Shown here piece by piece: positions 33,540 to 44,053 of a stretch of 54,114 bases of DNA. Positions within the stretch are counted from its first letter, which is position 1. The number at the start of each line of letters is the position of its first letter. The DNA comes from Phoronis australis (Eukaryota; Phoronida; Phoronidae), in NCBI GenBank assembly GCA_002633005.1, contig NMRA01000831.1, positions 25,865 to 79,978 of the forward strand, written 5' to 3'. The position numbers were made by a program, and so were the translations under genes. The notes beneath the pieces are model-generated. The model was not told where the DNA came from. It did no database searches and saw only the letters and a list, made by a program, of their open reading frames with translations.

Positions 33540-33745
33540 GTCACAGATGTGCAACCAACGAAAATGGCGCCGTTTCTATTCTCCGTTACAACGATGGCGT
33601 TACAACACCACGGCACTAAATATGTAAATAACTTTGTATAGCGGCGTACAATTCAGTTAATGTTAAGAATATAGCAATGATAATTATAAACCAGAATTTA
33701 GACCATATTGTTGTTCAGATTGGTTTGGACCTTGCAATTTCCTCT

Positions 33746-35482
33746 TTAAAGCACAACAGAAACATAGAATTAAAAACAAATTTACCAACATACGAGATTA
33801 GCACAGCATTAGAATTCCAAAAACAAATTTCTACATGGAACTTTTCCTTCATAGTCACGAAGTAACACAAAGTATACAGCTGAAGACCTATGAAAATACA
33901 GAGGTCAATGTAAAATACTTAAATTGCCACTAGAGGCATACCGGTATTCAGAATCATCCTAAAGTCGTCATCGTCCGTTGTCAACATCACATAAATACAC
34001 TTGCTAAATTTAGTAAAGATCCTGCAAACGGTTTGGGAGATACAGCCATGGGCGCAAAAAAACAAAACTGCCACTAGGAGGCGCCACAGTAGTCCAAATC
34101 GTCTGAAAATCATTGTCAGCTGTCTTCCTTATAGTAAGCACATACACGCCAATTTTCACAATCATCCTTTGAGCGGTTTGGTTGATAGAGGGGTGGACGC
34201 AAAAATACAGACTCGAAAACAGTAAAAATGGCCACTAGGTGGCGCAAACTACGTCGAATCCATCTGAAAACAGTAGGATAGCGTCATCTCACTAATAGGT
34301 GCCTACATACCAAATTTCATGAAAATCCGTTCAATACTTTTGAAGATACAAAGGTAAGCGTAAAAAACTAAAATTGCCACTAGGGGGCACACCGGTAGTC
34401 GGATCCGACCAAAAGTCGTCATCTTCCGTTGTTAACATCATATAAATATACTTACACAATTTGTAAAGATCCTGCGAACGGTTTAGGAGATACAGCCATA
34501 GGCGCAAAAAAACAAAACTGCCACTAGGAGGCGCCACAGTAGTCGAAATCGTCGGAAAATCATCGTCAACCATCCTCTACATAGTAAGCATATACATGCC
34601 AATTTTCACAATCATCCTTTGAGCGGTTTGGTTGATAGAGGGGTGGACGCACAAAAACAGACTCGAAAACACTAAAAATGGCCACTAGGTGGCGCAAACT
34701 ATGTCGAATCCATCTGAAAACGGGAGGATAGCGTCATCTCACTAATAGGTGCCTACATACCAAATTTCATGAAAATCCAATAAGGACTTGTGAAGATACA
34801 AAGGTAAGCGTAAAAAAATTAAAATTGCCACTAGGGGGCACACCGGTAGTCGGATCCGTCCAAAAGTCGTCATCTTCCGTTGTTAACATCATATAAATAT
34901 ACTTACACAATTTCGTAAAGATCCTGCGAACGGTTTAGGAGATACAGCCATAGGCGCAAAAAAACAAAACTGCCACTAGGAGGCGCCACAGTAGTCGAAA
35001 TCGTCGGAAAATCATCGTCAACCGTCCTCTACATAGTAAGCATATACATGCCAATTTTCACAATCATCCTTTGAGCGGTTTGGTTGATAGAGGGGTGGAC
35101 GCACAAAAACAGACTCGAAAACAATAAAAATGGCCACTAGATGGCGCAAACTATGTCGAATCCATCTGAAAACTAGAGGATAGCGTCATCTCACTAATAG
35201 GTGCCTACATACCAAATTTCATGAAAATCCGTTCAGGACTTTTGAAGATACAAAGGTAAGCGTAAAAAATTAAAATTGCCACTAGGGGGCACACCGGTAG
35301 TCGGATCCGTCCGAAAGTTCGCACATCCCGTCCCATTTATGAATGGAACATATGTGCCAAATTTCATGAACGTATGTCAAAGGGTTTTGGAGATAGAGCA
35401 GCAGACGCCGGACGGACACCGCACGGACGGACGGAGATGACGGCATAATGCGTCCATATATAAATATGTGGGCGCATAAAAA
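33746..35482 (+). mobile_element. R3 repeat element, 3' part with higher-order CTCF-like array
   Basis: It continues the element begun at 28754. Motif GCCACTAGGNGGC starts at 34070, 34230, 34376, 34520, 34680, 34827, 34972, 35132 and 35278, so spacings are 160, 146, 144, 160, 147, 145, 160 and 146. Three ordered variants cycle: AGGAGGCGCC, AGGTGGCGCA (ATGGCGCA once), AGGGGGCACA. The higher-order unit is thus about 451 bp, present three times. It ends with GATGACGGCATAATG and AAATATGTGGGCGCATAAAAA. No coding capacity. Confidence 0.92.
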
Positions 35483-36537
35483 TGATAATATGTTGTATTG
35501 GACTTGTCATACTTATGTGCTCGAACGAGCCCCTTTTTGGAGAACTGTAAAAAGGTCTGCCTCAGTCACAGACTGAGCACGAATTCCGAAAAAAGTAGAA
35601 AATGAGACAATATTCCACTAGAAGACAGGAAGTACCAAAATTTAGAGTCTACAATTCATAGCTCTGAACATACCCACTGAATATTATAGTAAAAGATAGA
35701 CATTCCTAAAAATTCCAGCCCCCCCCATTCTTTTAGTCTTGGTGCGCTCATACAAAGTCTAAGAAAATCTCTATTGAAAGCCAATAACTTTGCACAGTTC
35801 GCCAGAAGTACCCAAGTTCTAAATAAACCTCGTTTGAGAGAGCGCTGTGGCCAGCGACCAGTTAGGCCTAAGGGTAGCCTTGGCGCAAAGCTGTATAGGC
35901 CTACTAACAAGCTGTATTTTGACGATAGTCTTCACAGTTGCTGGTGACTCAAGCTAACTAAGGTCTGCCGTGGCAGTGTGACACAGGACTAACCAGCCCG
36001 TAATTTCATGCAAGTGTCTGAAACTACCCTTGAATATATGCAGCAATTATGATTTGATCATTTTACTTCGACAAAACAGCTTGCAACCGCATGCATTTAC
36101 CGTTCGCCAGTGTCTGGTCTCGATCTGCACCGGGTCCGATAGGCTGCGGTCCCGAGTCTGGCAAAATAATTTCTATCAAAATTTATTCGCCACATTTCTT
36201 CAGCAAATTCGATAAAACTGTCCGTAGTTTGATTTTATTAAAATTAAGGCGCGCTGTGGATTATTTTATCCCAGTTTGCTGGCTGGTAACAGTACAGGCA
36301 CTGCTCCAGTTGCACTGACGGCGTTTTCTCGGCCTGCGTTCCTGAATGAATTGTACTTCCGGGTTCGCGGTAAGTTCAAAATGGCGGTAGTTCTTCGGGT
36401 GCGAATCGTGAGAGGCGCATTCATTTAAACTTTTTTTCGAGTACGGATCTTGTATTAGTTATGGGGTAAGTAATTCTTGGATCCTGATAACATCCTCTAA
36501 CCATGTAATAAGGGTTAACAACGCGCGAGATAACGAC
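35483..36537. other. Spacer, nothing recognised
   Basis: Sequence between R3 and duplication copy B. A minus-strand open frame at 35656-35910 has no recognisable domain or splice support. A GC-richer patch at 36320-36420 is unremarkable. Confidence 0.45.
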
Positions 36538-36575
36538 TTTAAGTATCTGTGGCTACAGATGCAGGTTTGACTTAC

Positions 36576-36644
36576 TTTTCTTCCACGCAGTGGTCACCAG
36601 AACCAATGTAGAAAGCAGACTGAGGTTGGTTTACCACATTACTC
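36576..36644 (-). CDS. Kinase gene linker exon (duplicated exon, copy B)
   Basis: 69 bases with acceptor TTTTACAG and donor GTAAGTC. It reads SNVVNQPQSAF, then YIGSGDHCVEE; against 23507-23575 one residue differs (Ser to Ile). Phase 2 on both sides. Confidence 0.6.
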
Positions 36645-36696
36645 CTGTAAAATAAAAATTTAAATAACACGTAGCACCACAACTAATTAACAGCAA

Positions 36697-38213
36697 CAAG
36701 AGCAACGCAGAGCGTTGAAATGCGCCCACAATTGCACCGTATACGGTATCCTTCTAGGGTTGTTTATTGGTACCATTAAGTGGCCAGTAGAGGGCAAATA
36801 TGTAGTATGTTGTACTTTGCAAAATGGAAAGGCATGGTCATTGTCTCCTCAATAGGCTAGGGACAAAATGTGAGTGATCTTCATAATACAAGCACATCCT
36901 ATACACCAGTTGCTTAAAGCACCACAGAAACATAGAATTAAAAACAAATTTACCAACATACGAGATTAGCACAGCATTAGAATGCCAGAAACAAATTTCT
37001 ACATGGAACTTTTCCTTCATAGTCACGAAGTAACACAAAGTATACACCTGAAGACGTATGAAAATATAGAGGTCAATGTAAAATACTAAAATTGCCACTA
37101 GAGGCATACCGGTAGTCAGAATCATTCTAAAGTCGTCATCGTCCATTGTCAACATCACATAAATACACTTGCTAAATTTAGTAAAGATAATGCAAACGGT
37201 TTGGGAGATACAGCCATGGGCGCAAAAAAAAAACTGCCACTAGGAGGCGCCACAGTAATCAAAGTCATGGGAAACTCACGAGTCAACCGTCCTCTTCATA
37301 GTAAGAACATACATGCCAATTTTCACAATCATACTTAGAGCGGTTTGGTTGATAGAGGAGTGGACGCCAAAAAACAGACTCAAAAACAGTAAAAATGGCC
37401 ACTAGGTGTTGCAAACTAGGTCGAATCCATCCGAAAACGGGAGGATAGCGTCACCGCACTAATAGGTGCCTACATACCAAATTTCATGAAAATCCGTTAA
37501 GGACTTGTGAAGATACAGAGCTAAAAGTAAAAAAATAAAATTGCCACTAGGAGGCACACTGTTAGGCGGATCCGTGCAAAAGTCATCATCAACTGTTTTA
37601 ATATCATATAAATATACTTATTAAATTTCATAAAGATCCTGCGAACGGTTTAGGAGATACAGCCATAGGCCCAAAAAAAACAAAACTGCCACTAGGAGGC
37701 GCCACAGTAGTCGAAATCGTCGGAAAATCATCGTCAATCGTCCTCTACATAGTAAGCATATACATGCCAATTTTCACAATCATCCTTTGAGCGGTTTGGT
37801 TGATAGAGTGGTGGACGCACAAAAACAGACTCGAAAACACTAAAAATGGCCACTAGGTGGCGCAAACTATGTCGAATCCATCTGAAAACAGGAGGATAGC
37901 GTCATCTCACTAATAGATGCCTACATACCAAATTTCATGAAAATCCGTTCAAAACTTTTGAAGATACAAAGGTAAGAGTAAAAAACTAAAATTGCCACTA
38001 GGGGGCACACTGGTAATCGGATCCGTCCGAAAGTTCGCACATGCCGTCCCATTCATGAATGGAACATAAGTGTTAAATTTCATGAACATATGTCAAAGGG
38101 TTTTGGAGATAGAGCAGCGGACGCCGGACGTACGCCGGACGTACGCCGCCTGTACGGACGGACGGAGATGACGGCATAATGCATCCACATACAAATATGT
38201 GGGCGCATAAAAA
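36697..38213 (+). mobile_element. R4 repeat element, complete copy
   Basis: About 1.52 kb, the best full-length copy. Its empty site is in copy A near 23615-23630, which fixes its ends. It begins CAAGAGCAACGCAGAGCGTTG, which can fold as a CAACGC/GCGTTG hairpin, then ATGCGCCCAC. It ends ATGTGGGCGCATAAA. Any target duplication is only 1-3 bp and unclear. CTCF-like motifs lie at about 37237, 37397, 37541, 37687, 37847 and 37993: two higher-order units against three in R3. No ORF. It matches no superfamily I know. Confidence 0.9.
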
Positions 38214-38919
38214 CAGCACAAAGGAGCTTCTGAAGTAGCTTTGCACCGATTGCGCCGCTGAGGGCAAAAAAACTGGCCAAATAAAATCTGACCAAAAATT
38301 TGTGTAATTAAAAAATACAATATTCCTTGAGTAAACTAAATTATTTACTGGTGTTGAAAAAATTGGCGTTCTGTGGCAGTTTCTTTTTGCGCCGATTCTT
38401 AAATCAACTGTTCTTCCCTCACAAGGTTGTGTAAAAGTCACAAAAAAATTCAGAGCTGCTTTCATTTCGTTACAAGTTTTAAGTATTTTAGTACCAGCAA
38501 ACTGAATTTCAGAATAAACTTCGCTACTGCGAAGCTGTCATCATCTCCCATGAGATATTGCAAGAATTTAGGACATGGCGTGTGCATATGTCACAAGCTT
38601 ACTGTTTCCAAAACAATGACAGACTTTTCTTTGTAACAAAAGGCGGGGAATAATGCAAGAAAATGATGTTCATCAGATTGTTTTCACTTAAACAGCTGCA
38701 ACAGCTAAGGTGAGTGTAGATTGACTTCCAGATTTTGCATGCACCCCCGCCGGTTGTTAACTCTATAGATTGATATAATTTTCATGGCAAGGTGACAAGC
38801 AGAAATACACGGTTTGTGTGAAACATTGGAGTCTAACAGAGCTCAACACAATGTGGTTAAACTAGCGTTATTTTGACGATAGGCTTCTTACGGCTAGTTG
38901 GCTGGCTACATCTCAAGTA

Positions 38920-39799
38920 CCGTATTCGCCGTAATAACCGCCCAGGGCGCTTAGAAAAGTTCAGTTCAGGGGGGGCGCTTATTATAACCCAAGGCGGTTG
39001 AAACCCGGTCTCCAAAAAGGGTGAAATCGGAAGCTAAGATTCATCAAATTTACGCTCTGTGACGTATATGTAATCTAGTATGAAAGACTTGCAACAAAAC
39101 TGTGGAGCATTGCTATCAAACTTTGCTGCCAAATTACGATCAATTTACAGAAAATTGTGCTGAAATCCCAGAGCAAAAACTCGCCGACTGACTGCCTCGA
39201 AATCGCCGTCTTCGATATGGCGACTTCAATGCTTAAATAAAAATGGCTTCGACTCGAGCAAATTACCTGAAATCCTCATTAAGTTTTATAAGTAGCGTCT
39301 CTAAGATTTTTTTAGTTTCCGTGGACTGGATTAACGGCAGGTTTAAGTACAAATTAGTGCCAATATTCATTTCTTATCGATGCTATGCTACCCGTTTCAT
39401 GAATGGATAGTTCCCAACTAATGTCTTTGAGGACAGGTTAATGTATGTAGCGCGAGCTTCCTGGCCACGTGCGTTTAACACCGAGTTATTTTTATTCATG
39501 AGATAGTCGATGTGTCTACTGAAAGGTCAGACCATAGTGGGACACGGTCGTCACGAGAGCGTAGCAACGCTGTTGCATTCTTTTTGAAGCACTGCGTTAC
39601 TTTGAAGTGTAAAGTCACAGCTATATATAAACGTAGCAGTGCCACTGGTGGTCTAGAAGACCCGTGCAAAATTTTTTTTGATAAATTGAAGACGTTACTG
39701 TAGCTGAGTTAGCATGTATGCGTTCATGGACTGGACGCTTATTTCACCAAAGTCTGAAAACGCGTGGGGGGGCAAGGGCAGTTATTACGGCGAATACGG
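38920..39799. mobile_element. TA-flanked TIR element, 880 bp, with empty site in copy A
   Basis: The inverted termini CCGTATTCGCCGTAATAAC extend to 24 bp with one mismatch (ACCGCCC against ACTGCCC). TA lies on both sides; copy A at 24313-24320 shows CAAGTAACTGC with a single TA. No transposase is recognised, so it is non-autonomous, in the Tc1-mariner/pogo range by target. It inserted after the segmental duplication. Confidence 0.9.
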
Positions 39800-40189
39800 T
39801 AACTGCTTTTTGTTCATACCTGCCATAAGAGATCTAGCTGTGAATTGACACCCAATGTGAAGTATTTGTTCAGGGTTAATGCCCACATTCACCTAAACAC
39901 ACCCTCCTCCCATAATTTTCTAAATTTTCATTTTTATACGAATGCACATAATTATCAAAACTGCCGCCAGGGGCCTTAGAATATGCTGGAGCCGTGCGAA
40001 ACTGGGCAGGTGTAACCTTCTTTATAGAAAAACATAACTCAAACTTTATGAAGTGCCACCAAGAGACTTCACACCGGCAAATGCAAAGAGAGGAAATTGC
40101 TACAAAGAGGCAGGGCACAAGTCAGATCCGTACTGAAGTCAAGGTAAAAAGTATTTACATTGACCCAAAAAATTAGGCCAACCAAAGAG

Positions 40190-40600
40190 AATGACAACGC
40201 TTTAAAGAAGTTGGTAGATATTGAAGCATCCACAAAAAAATAAAACTGGTACTAGATTGCATAACAACTGTTGCATTAGTTCAAAATCAATGCCAGTCTC
40301 TTGAATAGAAACATGATCAGTCAAATTCTATGGTGATCCTTCACCAAACTAGGTGGATATTGCGGTCTGCATAAAAACCCAATACTGCCATTAAGGAACA
40401 TAAAGGTATTCAGATTCCCAAATTCACTAAGAACATCAATGATGACGACCCTTCAAAACAATTGGAACATAGAAAAACACTGAAATTGTTATTAGGAAGT
40501 ATGGTAAGATGTTGCCACTAAGTGACACAGGATGAGCAGCTAAATTTGTCCAGCAGACATCCTCATTCGTGGTCATAACTTGATCATGGGTGCATAGCAT
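40190..40600 (+). mobile_element. Degraded R-family-like remnant (copy B)
   Basis: Counterpart of 24690-25110, with GTTGCCACTAAGTGACACAGG near 40510. It predates the segmental duplication. Confidence 0.5.
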
Positions 40601-40629
40601 CTACAACAGCAAATACAGCTTTGACTTAC

Positions 40630-40752
40630 ACTTCCTCTATGTGGCCATCAGCTGTAGTCACATGCCCGATTTTAAGGTGATAACGAACACGATGGTGGCC
40701 ATAATCACAATGAATTTCCATATCAGACTGAGGTGTTGTGAAAACCTGGGCA
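40630..40752 (-). CDS. Kinase gene linker exon (long form)
   Basis: 123 bases, acceptor TTTTGCAG, donor GTAAGTC, phase 2 in and out. It reads AQVFTTPQSDMEIHCDYGHH, RVRYHLKIGHVTTADGH, IEE. The 54-base block missing from the duplicate 25123-25191 encodes the His-rich middle. It is the most upstream exon that I place with confidence. Confidence 0.6.
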
Positions 40753-40979
40753 CTGCAAAATAAAAAATATGTCAGGAATAGGTTGACAATGATATTAGTT
40801 AAATGAATTTCAATTTATTAATCTGTTTGTACACTTGCAGATAAGACTTGATTGAAACAGACCTTTGAGGTCAGGAAATTGATGATGTATTTTGTATACC
40901 AAAAAATATTGTGCAACACTCTAGAAGATTCTAGCATTTAGGTGAATGATGTAATCTAGAACACTCTAGAGCCTAGTAT

Positions 40980-42480
40980 TTATTTGAGGAAAATACATGA
41001 AGTTCTAGAATGTGCTTTAATTGGCGTTTCGTTCCAGAATACTGTGAAAGGGTGAGAACAAAAGGCAAACCCGCGAGGCTGAAAAGCAGATGGAGAGTAA
41101 AACAATGGAACAAAAGAGGGCACTAGCCACAATAAAAGCTGAGCAGGTTGCAACCGAGGGTTGCCCAGTGAGGACAACTGGTGGCGCCAAACTGCAGCTA
41201 CCTAAGTTTAACGAAAAGCAGGACGATGTGGAAAACTTCCTGCAAAGGTTCAAAGGATATGCCAAGACTTCAGGTTGGATTCAGAGTAAATGGGCAATTA
41301 GACTCAGTCCCCTGTTAACACAAGGGCTACAACCTACCTATGAATATGCAGTGGACTATGTGACACTCAAAAGGGCTTTGCTGAAGTGGTATGAACTCAC
41401 TAAAAAGGAATTTCGCAAGCAGTTCTGATAACCAAGAGCTGAGAGGGTCAAGATGGCTTACCAGTTTGTGGCCCTACCCAGACAGATGAATCAACATGTA
41501 GAAATTTGGCAAAGACCTTGATGAGTTGAGAGACCTGTTGGTACGTGAGCAGTAAATGAAAACCTGTGTTAGAGACCTGACCTTGTTCCTATGAGAATGG
41601 ACACCCAAGCCTGTTTCAGAGATGGTTGACTTGGAAGACAGGTATGCTGAGGCCCATGAAGTTGATGTATCAAGCACTCGGTCGTCAATAAAAGAGTCCC
41701 AAGAATGACTAGTCAAGCCAGACACCCAGAAAGTCGACCAAAAGAAAACTGACCTCACAGAGGAAAGCTAGGTGCTTTCTCTGTCACAAAGCTGGACACT
41801 TGCCAAGAGACTGGTACACAAAAGTCAGCAGTAGTCTACCATCAAGGCTCCCAGAGTAAGGAGAGGGATTTGATGAAGCGTGCTAACCATGAAGGTGCCT
41901 TCAAAGGAAAGCTACATCTGAAGGACGGATACGTTGGCATGAAGAAGGTCTTGGTGCTGAGAGACAAAGGCTACACCATCACCATTGTGATTCGATCCAG
42001 TTTAGTTGAACTAAGAGTTATGACCTGCCCGAAGAGGTCATGCGAGTTGGCATACTCAACATAAAGACACCTTACAACATGGGAGAAGTGTTTGCGATGT
42101 GCATGAAACATCCAGTGGCAGAATCGATTATCGAGAACGTCACTGGAGCCTTGGACTCTGGGGATATTGAGCAACAACAGACAACAGCCTAGTGGAGGGT
42201 ACAAAAGATGACCCTCAAGTGGGTACTAGTGTGGAAATTATAAGGAGAGGTGAATTTCAATGGAACCAAGTGACAGCAAAAAGAAAGAGACTGTATTGGG
42301 GAAAACAAAAGCAAAAACAAGACTGAGGACAAAGGTTAATCCACATCCTGCCCCCCCACGAAACCAAAAAATATAACACCAGTCTAAACTGACAGTTCAA
42401 GAGGAAGTATGTCCAAAAACAACAGTGGTACAACGGTTAACGATAATATCCTGAGGTGGGTTGTTTTCACGTTACCACAA
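40980..42480 (+). pseudogene. Ty3/gypsy-type gag and protease remnant (copy B)
   Basis: Same remnant as 25379-26900. The gag frame is longer here (41090-41428), extending through VDYVTLKRALLKWYELTKKE, the usual C-terminal helix of gypsy-type gag. The zinc-knuckle-like block near 41770-41815 carries the same Cys-to-Trp change. Downstream protease-region frames are broken. Confidence 0.78.
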
Positions 42481-42499
42481 GAATAGTTGTGATCCTTCT

Positions 42500-43300
42500 C
42501 TAATTAACCATCTGAGAGAAATGCGCGGGGAGTAACTGTAAACAGTAACAGTTTGTGGAGACTTTTGATCATGCACAGACCTGTGTGAAAGAAGCTGTCA
42601 CCTGCGTAGGCAGCAAATACCAATCTAAGTGTAGTAGTTGCAGAATCCTTTACGACAAAAAAGTGAGAGAAAAAGAATGCAAATTTTCTTCAATCCAAGG
42701 TTTTTCAAACTAGGCACAACCTCAATGTAACCCTTGTTGACATGCTCTTGAAACACATCACAATAGGCTTTGACTAAATCCAACTGTTGAAGTCTCCTAA
42801 TAACTTGTGTCTTAAACAAACTGAGCTGATCAACATCAACATTTTCCTCATGAAATATTGTATCATTGTCCATAATTGAATGAGATTCCACGCAGAAACA
42901 AGTCATGGTCGGGACATTTGTCGCACACGTGACATTTAATGTGCCAGACAAAACAGCTCCACCAATGTTTGACAACTGTACAGTTGGTCCATTCCCAGTG
43001 ACCAGTTTGCCAATTAAAAACTTCCACGCGGAATTGGCACCGATGAGCATGTCGACAATAAACGCCTCACCCTTGAAGTCATTTGTGAACTCAATACCAT
43101 CTAAACACGACAGTCCACGTGCAAGTTTCCAACCACACTGGTTTATTGGGGCAACGATGTTTAAAGTTATTAAGATAGGGACGTCGATCACACCCTCAGA
43201 CACAAACATCGGCTACACTTTTCCTCTAATAACTTCTCTGAGAACCCTCGTCAAAGAATACGCATACCGTAAAAACTTTACCGTTGTTGATGCCGTGCAT
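42500..43300 (-). pseudogene. BEL/Pao-type pol remnant (copy B)
   Basis: A minus-strand open frame 43209-42625 covers the segment between protease and RT of BEL/Pao pol (IDVPILITLN, VDMLIGANSAWKF, VQLSNIGGAVLSG) and runs into the RT N-terminus (GYIEVVPSLKN) before a frame change. The upstream protease part is mostly deleted. Described only; no functional frame is present. Confidence 0.78.
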
Positions 43301-43453
43301 CATTTTTTGTCATTGGTTATTGTGTTTTGTTTACATGTCACGCTGTTTATTTTCTTTATAGGTAGCAGTACATCTTTTGCCGCTGCGATTGGGTTTCTTT
43401 TAGTAAGCCGGTTCTTTCCAGTGACTACAATAGCATTTGCATAGTCTAATAGT

Positions 43454-44053
43454 AGCTTGACCTGCCGGCTATTATAATGTATTAGCCTCTGTATGTTACA
43501 CGGGTTTTGATGACTAGCGTTTCTCGTGTATAGCGGCATTCGTTGACAAGATCGTAAAGCGAATCATGTGTTTTCCTCAGATGCTGCAACTTTTATATTA
43601 AGCACAGACTGTTTACCAAACTGTTGTAAGTACTGAGTATTATGGCATAGCATGTTGTACTCATGTGTACCTACTAGCTAAGTTCAAAGCGTGTATAGTT
43701 GTTGTTTAACGTAGTTTCATTCAGCTGCTTGTTTGGCGTATATGTTGCGCGGTACCCGGTTCATAGAATAAATAGTTATGGGTCGCAGTTAGGCAGTTGT
43801 TTGTGTATGGTAATGGTTCGCAGTTGTAGAATAGATACAACGGGTTCCAGTTAATTGTGTATTGTTAGCGAGGTACATGTAGTATTTGACTGTCATAGAT
43901 TCATTGTCGCGAGTCTTTCTAACGCTCTTGGTATATAGTGCTTGTTAATTATGCTTGCTTGCCGAGTACTCAGACTGTGTGTCTTCATTACAGATAACCA
44001 CTTTTCGGTTTCTCCTTTTCAACGCTTGTTCGGACACTTTTCATCGCTTGCAA
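43454..44053. other. Possible LTR-like spacer beside BEL/Pao remnants
   Basis: Non-coding sequence between the pol remnant and the gag remnant on the minus strand. It may include LTR sequence of a BEL/Pao copy (a TGTAATGAAGACAC start near 43997 on the minus strand), but no second LTR was found to compare. Confidence 0.3.

Larger units (their letters stand above)
28975..33745. mobile_element. TTAA-flanked transposon K4 (Kolobok-like), 4771 bp, THAP plus P2RX7-C
   Basis: The left terminus AGTGTAATTTGCAAGGTCCA and right terminus (reverse complement) AGAGGAAATTGCAAGGTCCA are inverted repeats, each preceded by TTAA (28971-28974, 33746-33749). The uninterrupted site is seen in R4 (36910-36925, TTGCTTAAAGCACC), proving a TTAA insertion. 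Long inverted repeats lie further in: GTGACATGGTGTTGGGGAAC at 29131-29150 and its complement at 33522-33541. The left part encodes a plus-strand THAP half-domain, and the right part a minus-strand P2RX7-C-like gene, both damaged. It contains a pogo-like MITE (30878-31017), an hAT-like MITE (about 30312-30466) and a tRNA-like SINE (about 32945-33010). A transposase catalytic core is not recognised. Confidence 0.82.
9119..40752 (-). other. Multi-exon protein kinase gene, ten phased exons (gene-level entry)
   Basis: Ten minus-strand exons join with compatible phases: 40752-40630, 36644-36576, 25191-25123, 23575-23507, 20812-20733, 18632-18554, 17754-17591, 12399-12317, 9900-9671, 9333-9119. Nearly all have good acceptors and GTAAGT/GTGAGA/GTATGT-type donors; the exceptions are noted under each exon. 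The first six encode a polar, Gln/Glu/Ser-rich linker and the last four a kinase domain as far as subdomain IX. The style (short exons, linker then GEGGFGSVF) resembles TKL kinases such as IRAK or receptor-kinase types. No death domain, extracellular domain or certain membrane segment was found, so the 5' part lies upstream or unseen, and the 3' part of the kinase is missing. The introns are filled with transposons. Two linker exons are duplicated with the surrounding segmental duplication. Whether the gene is expressed as joined cannot be judged from sequence alone. Confidence 0.7.
36538..43453. repeat. Segmental duplication, copy B
   Basis: Direct repeat of 23473-27893, longer because of R4 (36697-38213) and a TA-flanked element (38920-39799), each absent from copy A. 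It keeps BEL/Pao sequence deleted in A (about 42750-43140) but lacks protease sequence present in A (between 43200 and 43290). Neither copy is simply derived from the other as it now stands. Confidence 0.92.

Noticed and set aside
38073-38465. Minus-strand frames over the R4 3' end with repeated Arg/Pro/Val peptides
   Set aside because: They come from short GGACGTACGCC-type repeats at the end of the R element.
43454-44053. Full BEL/Pao provirus with paired LTRs
   Set aside because: Gag and pol remnants are discontinuous, and no second LTR could be matched.
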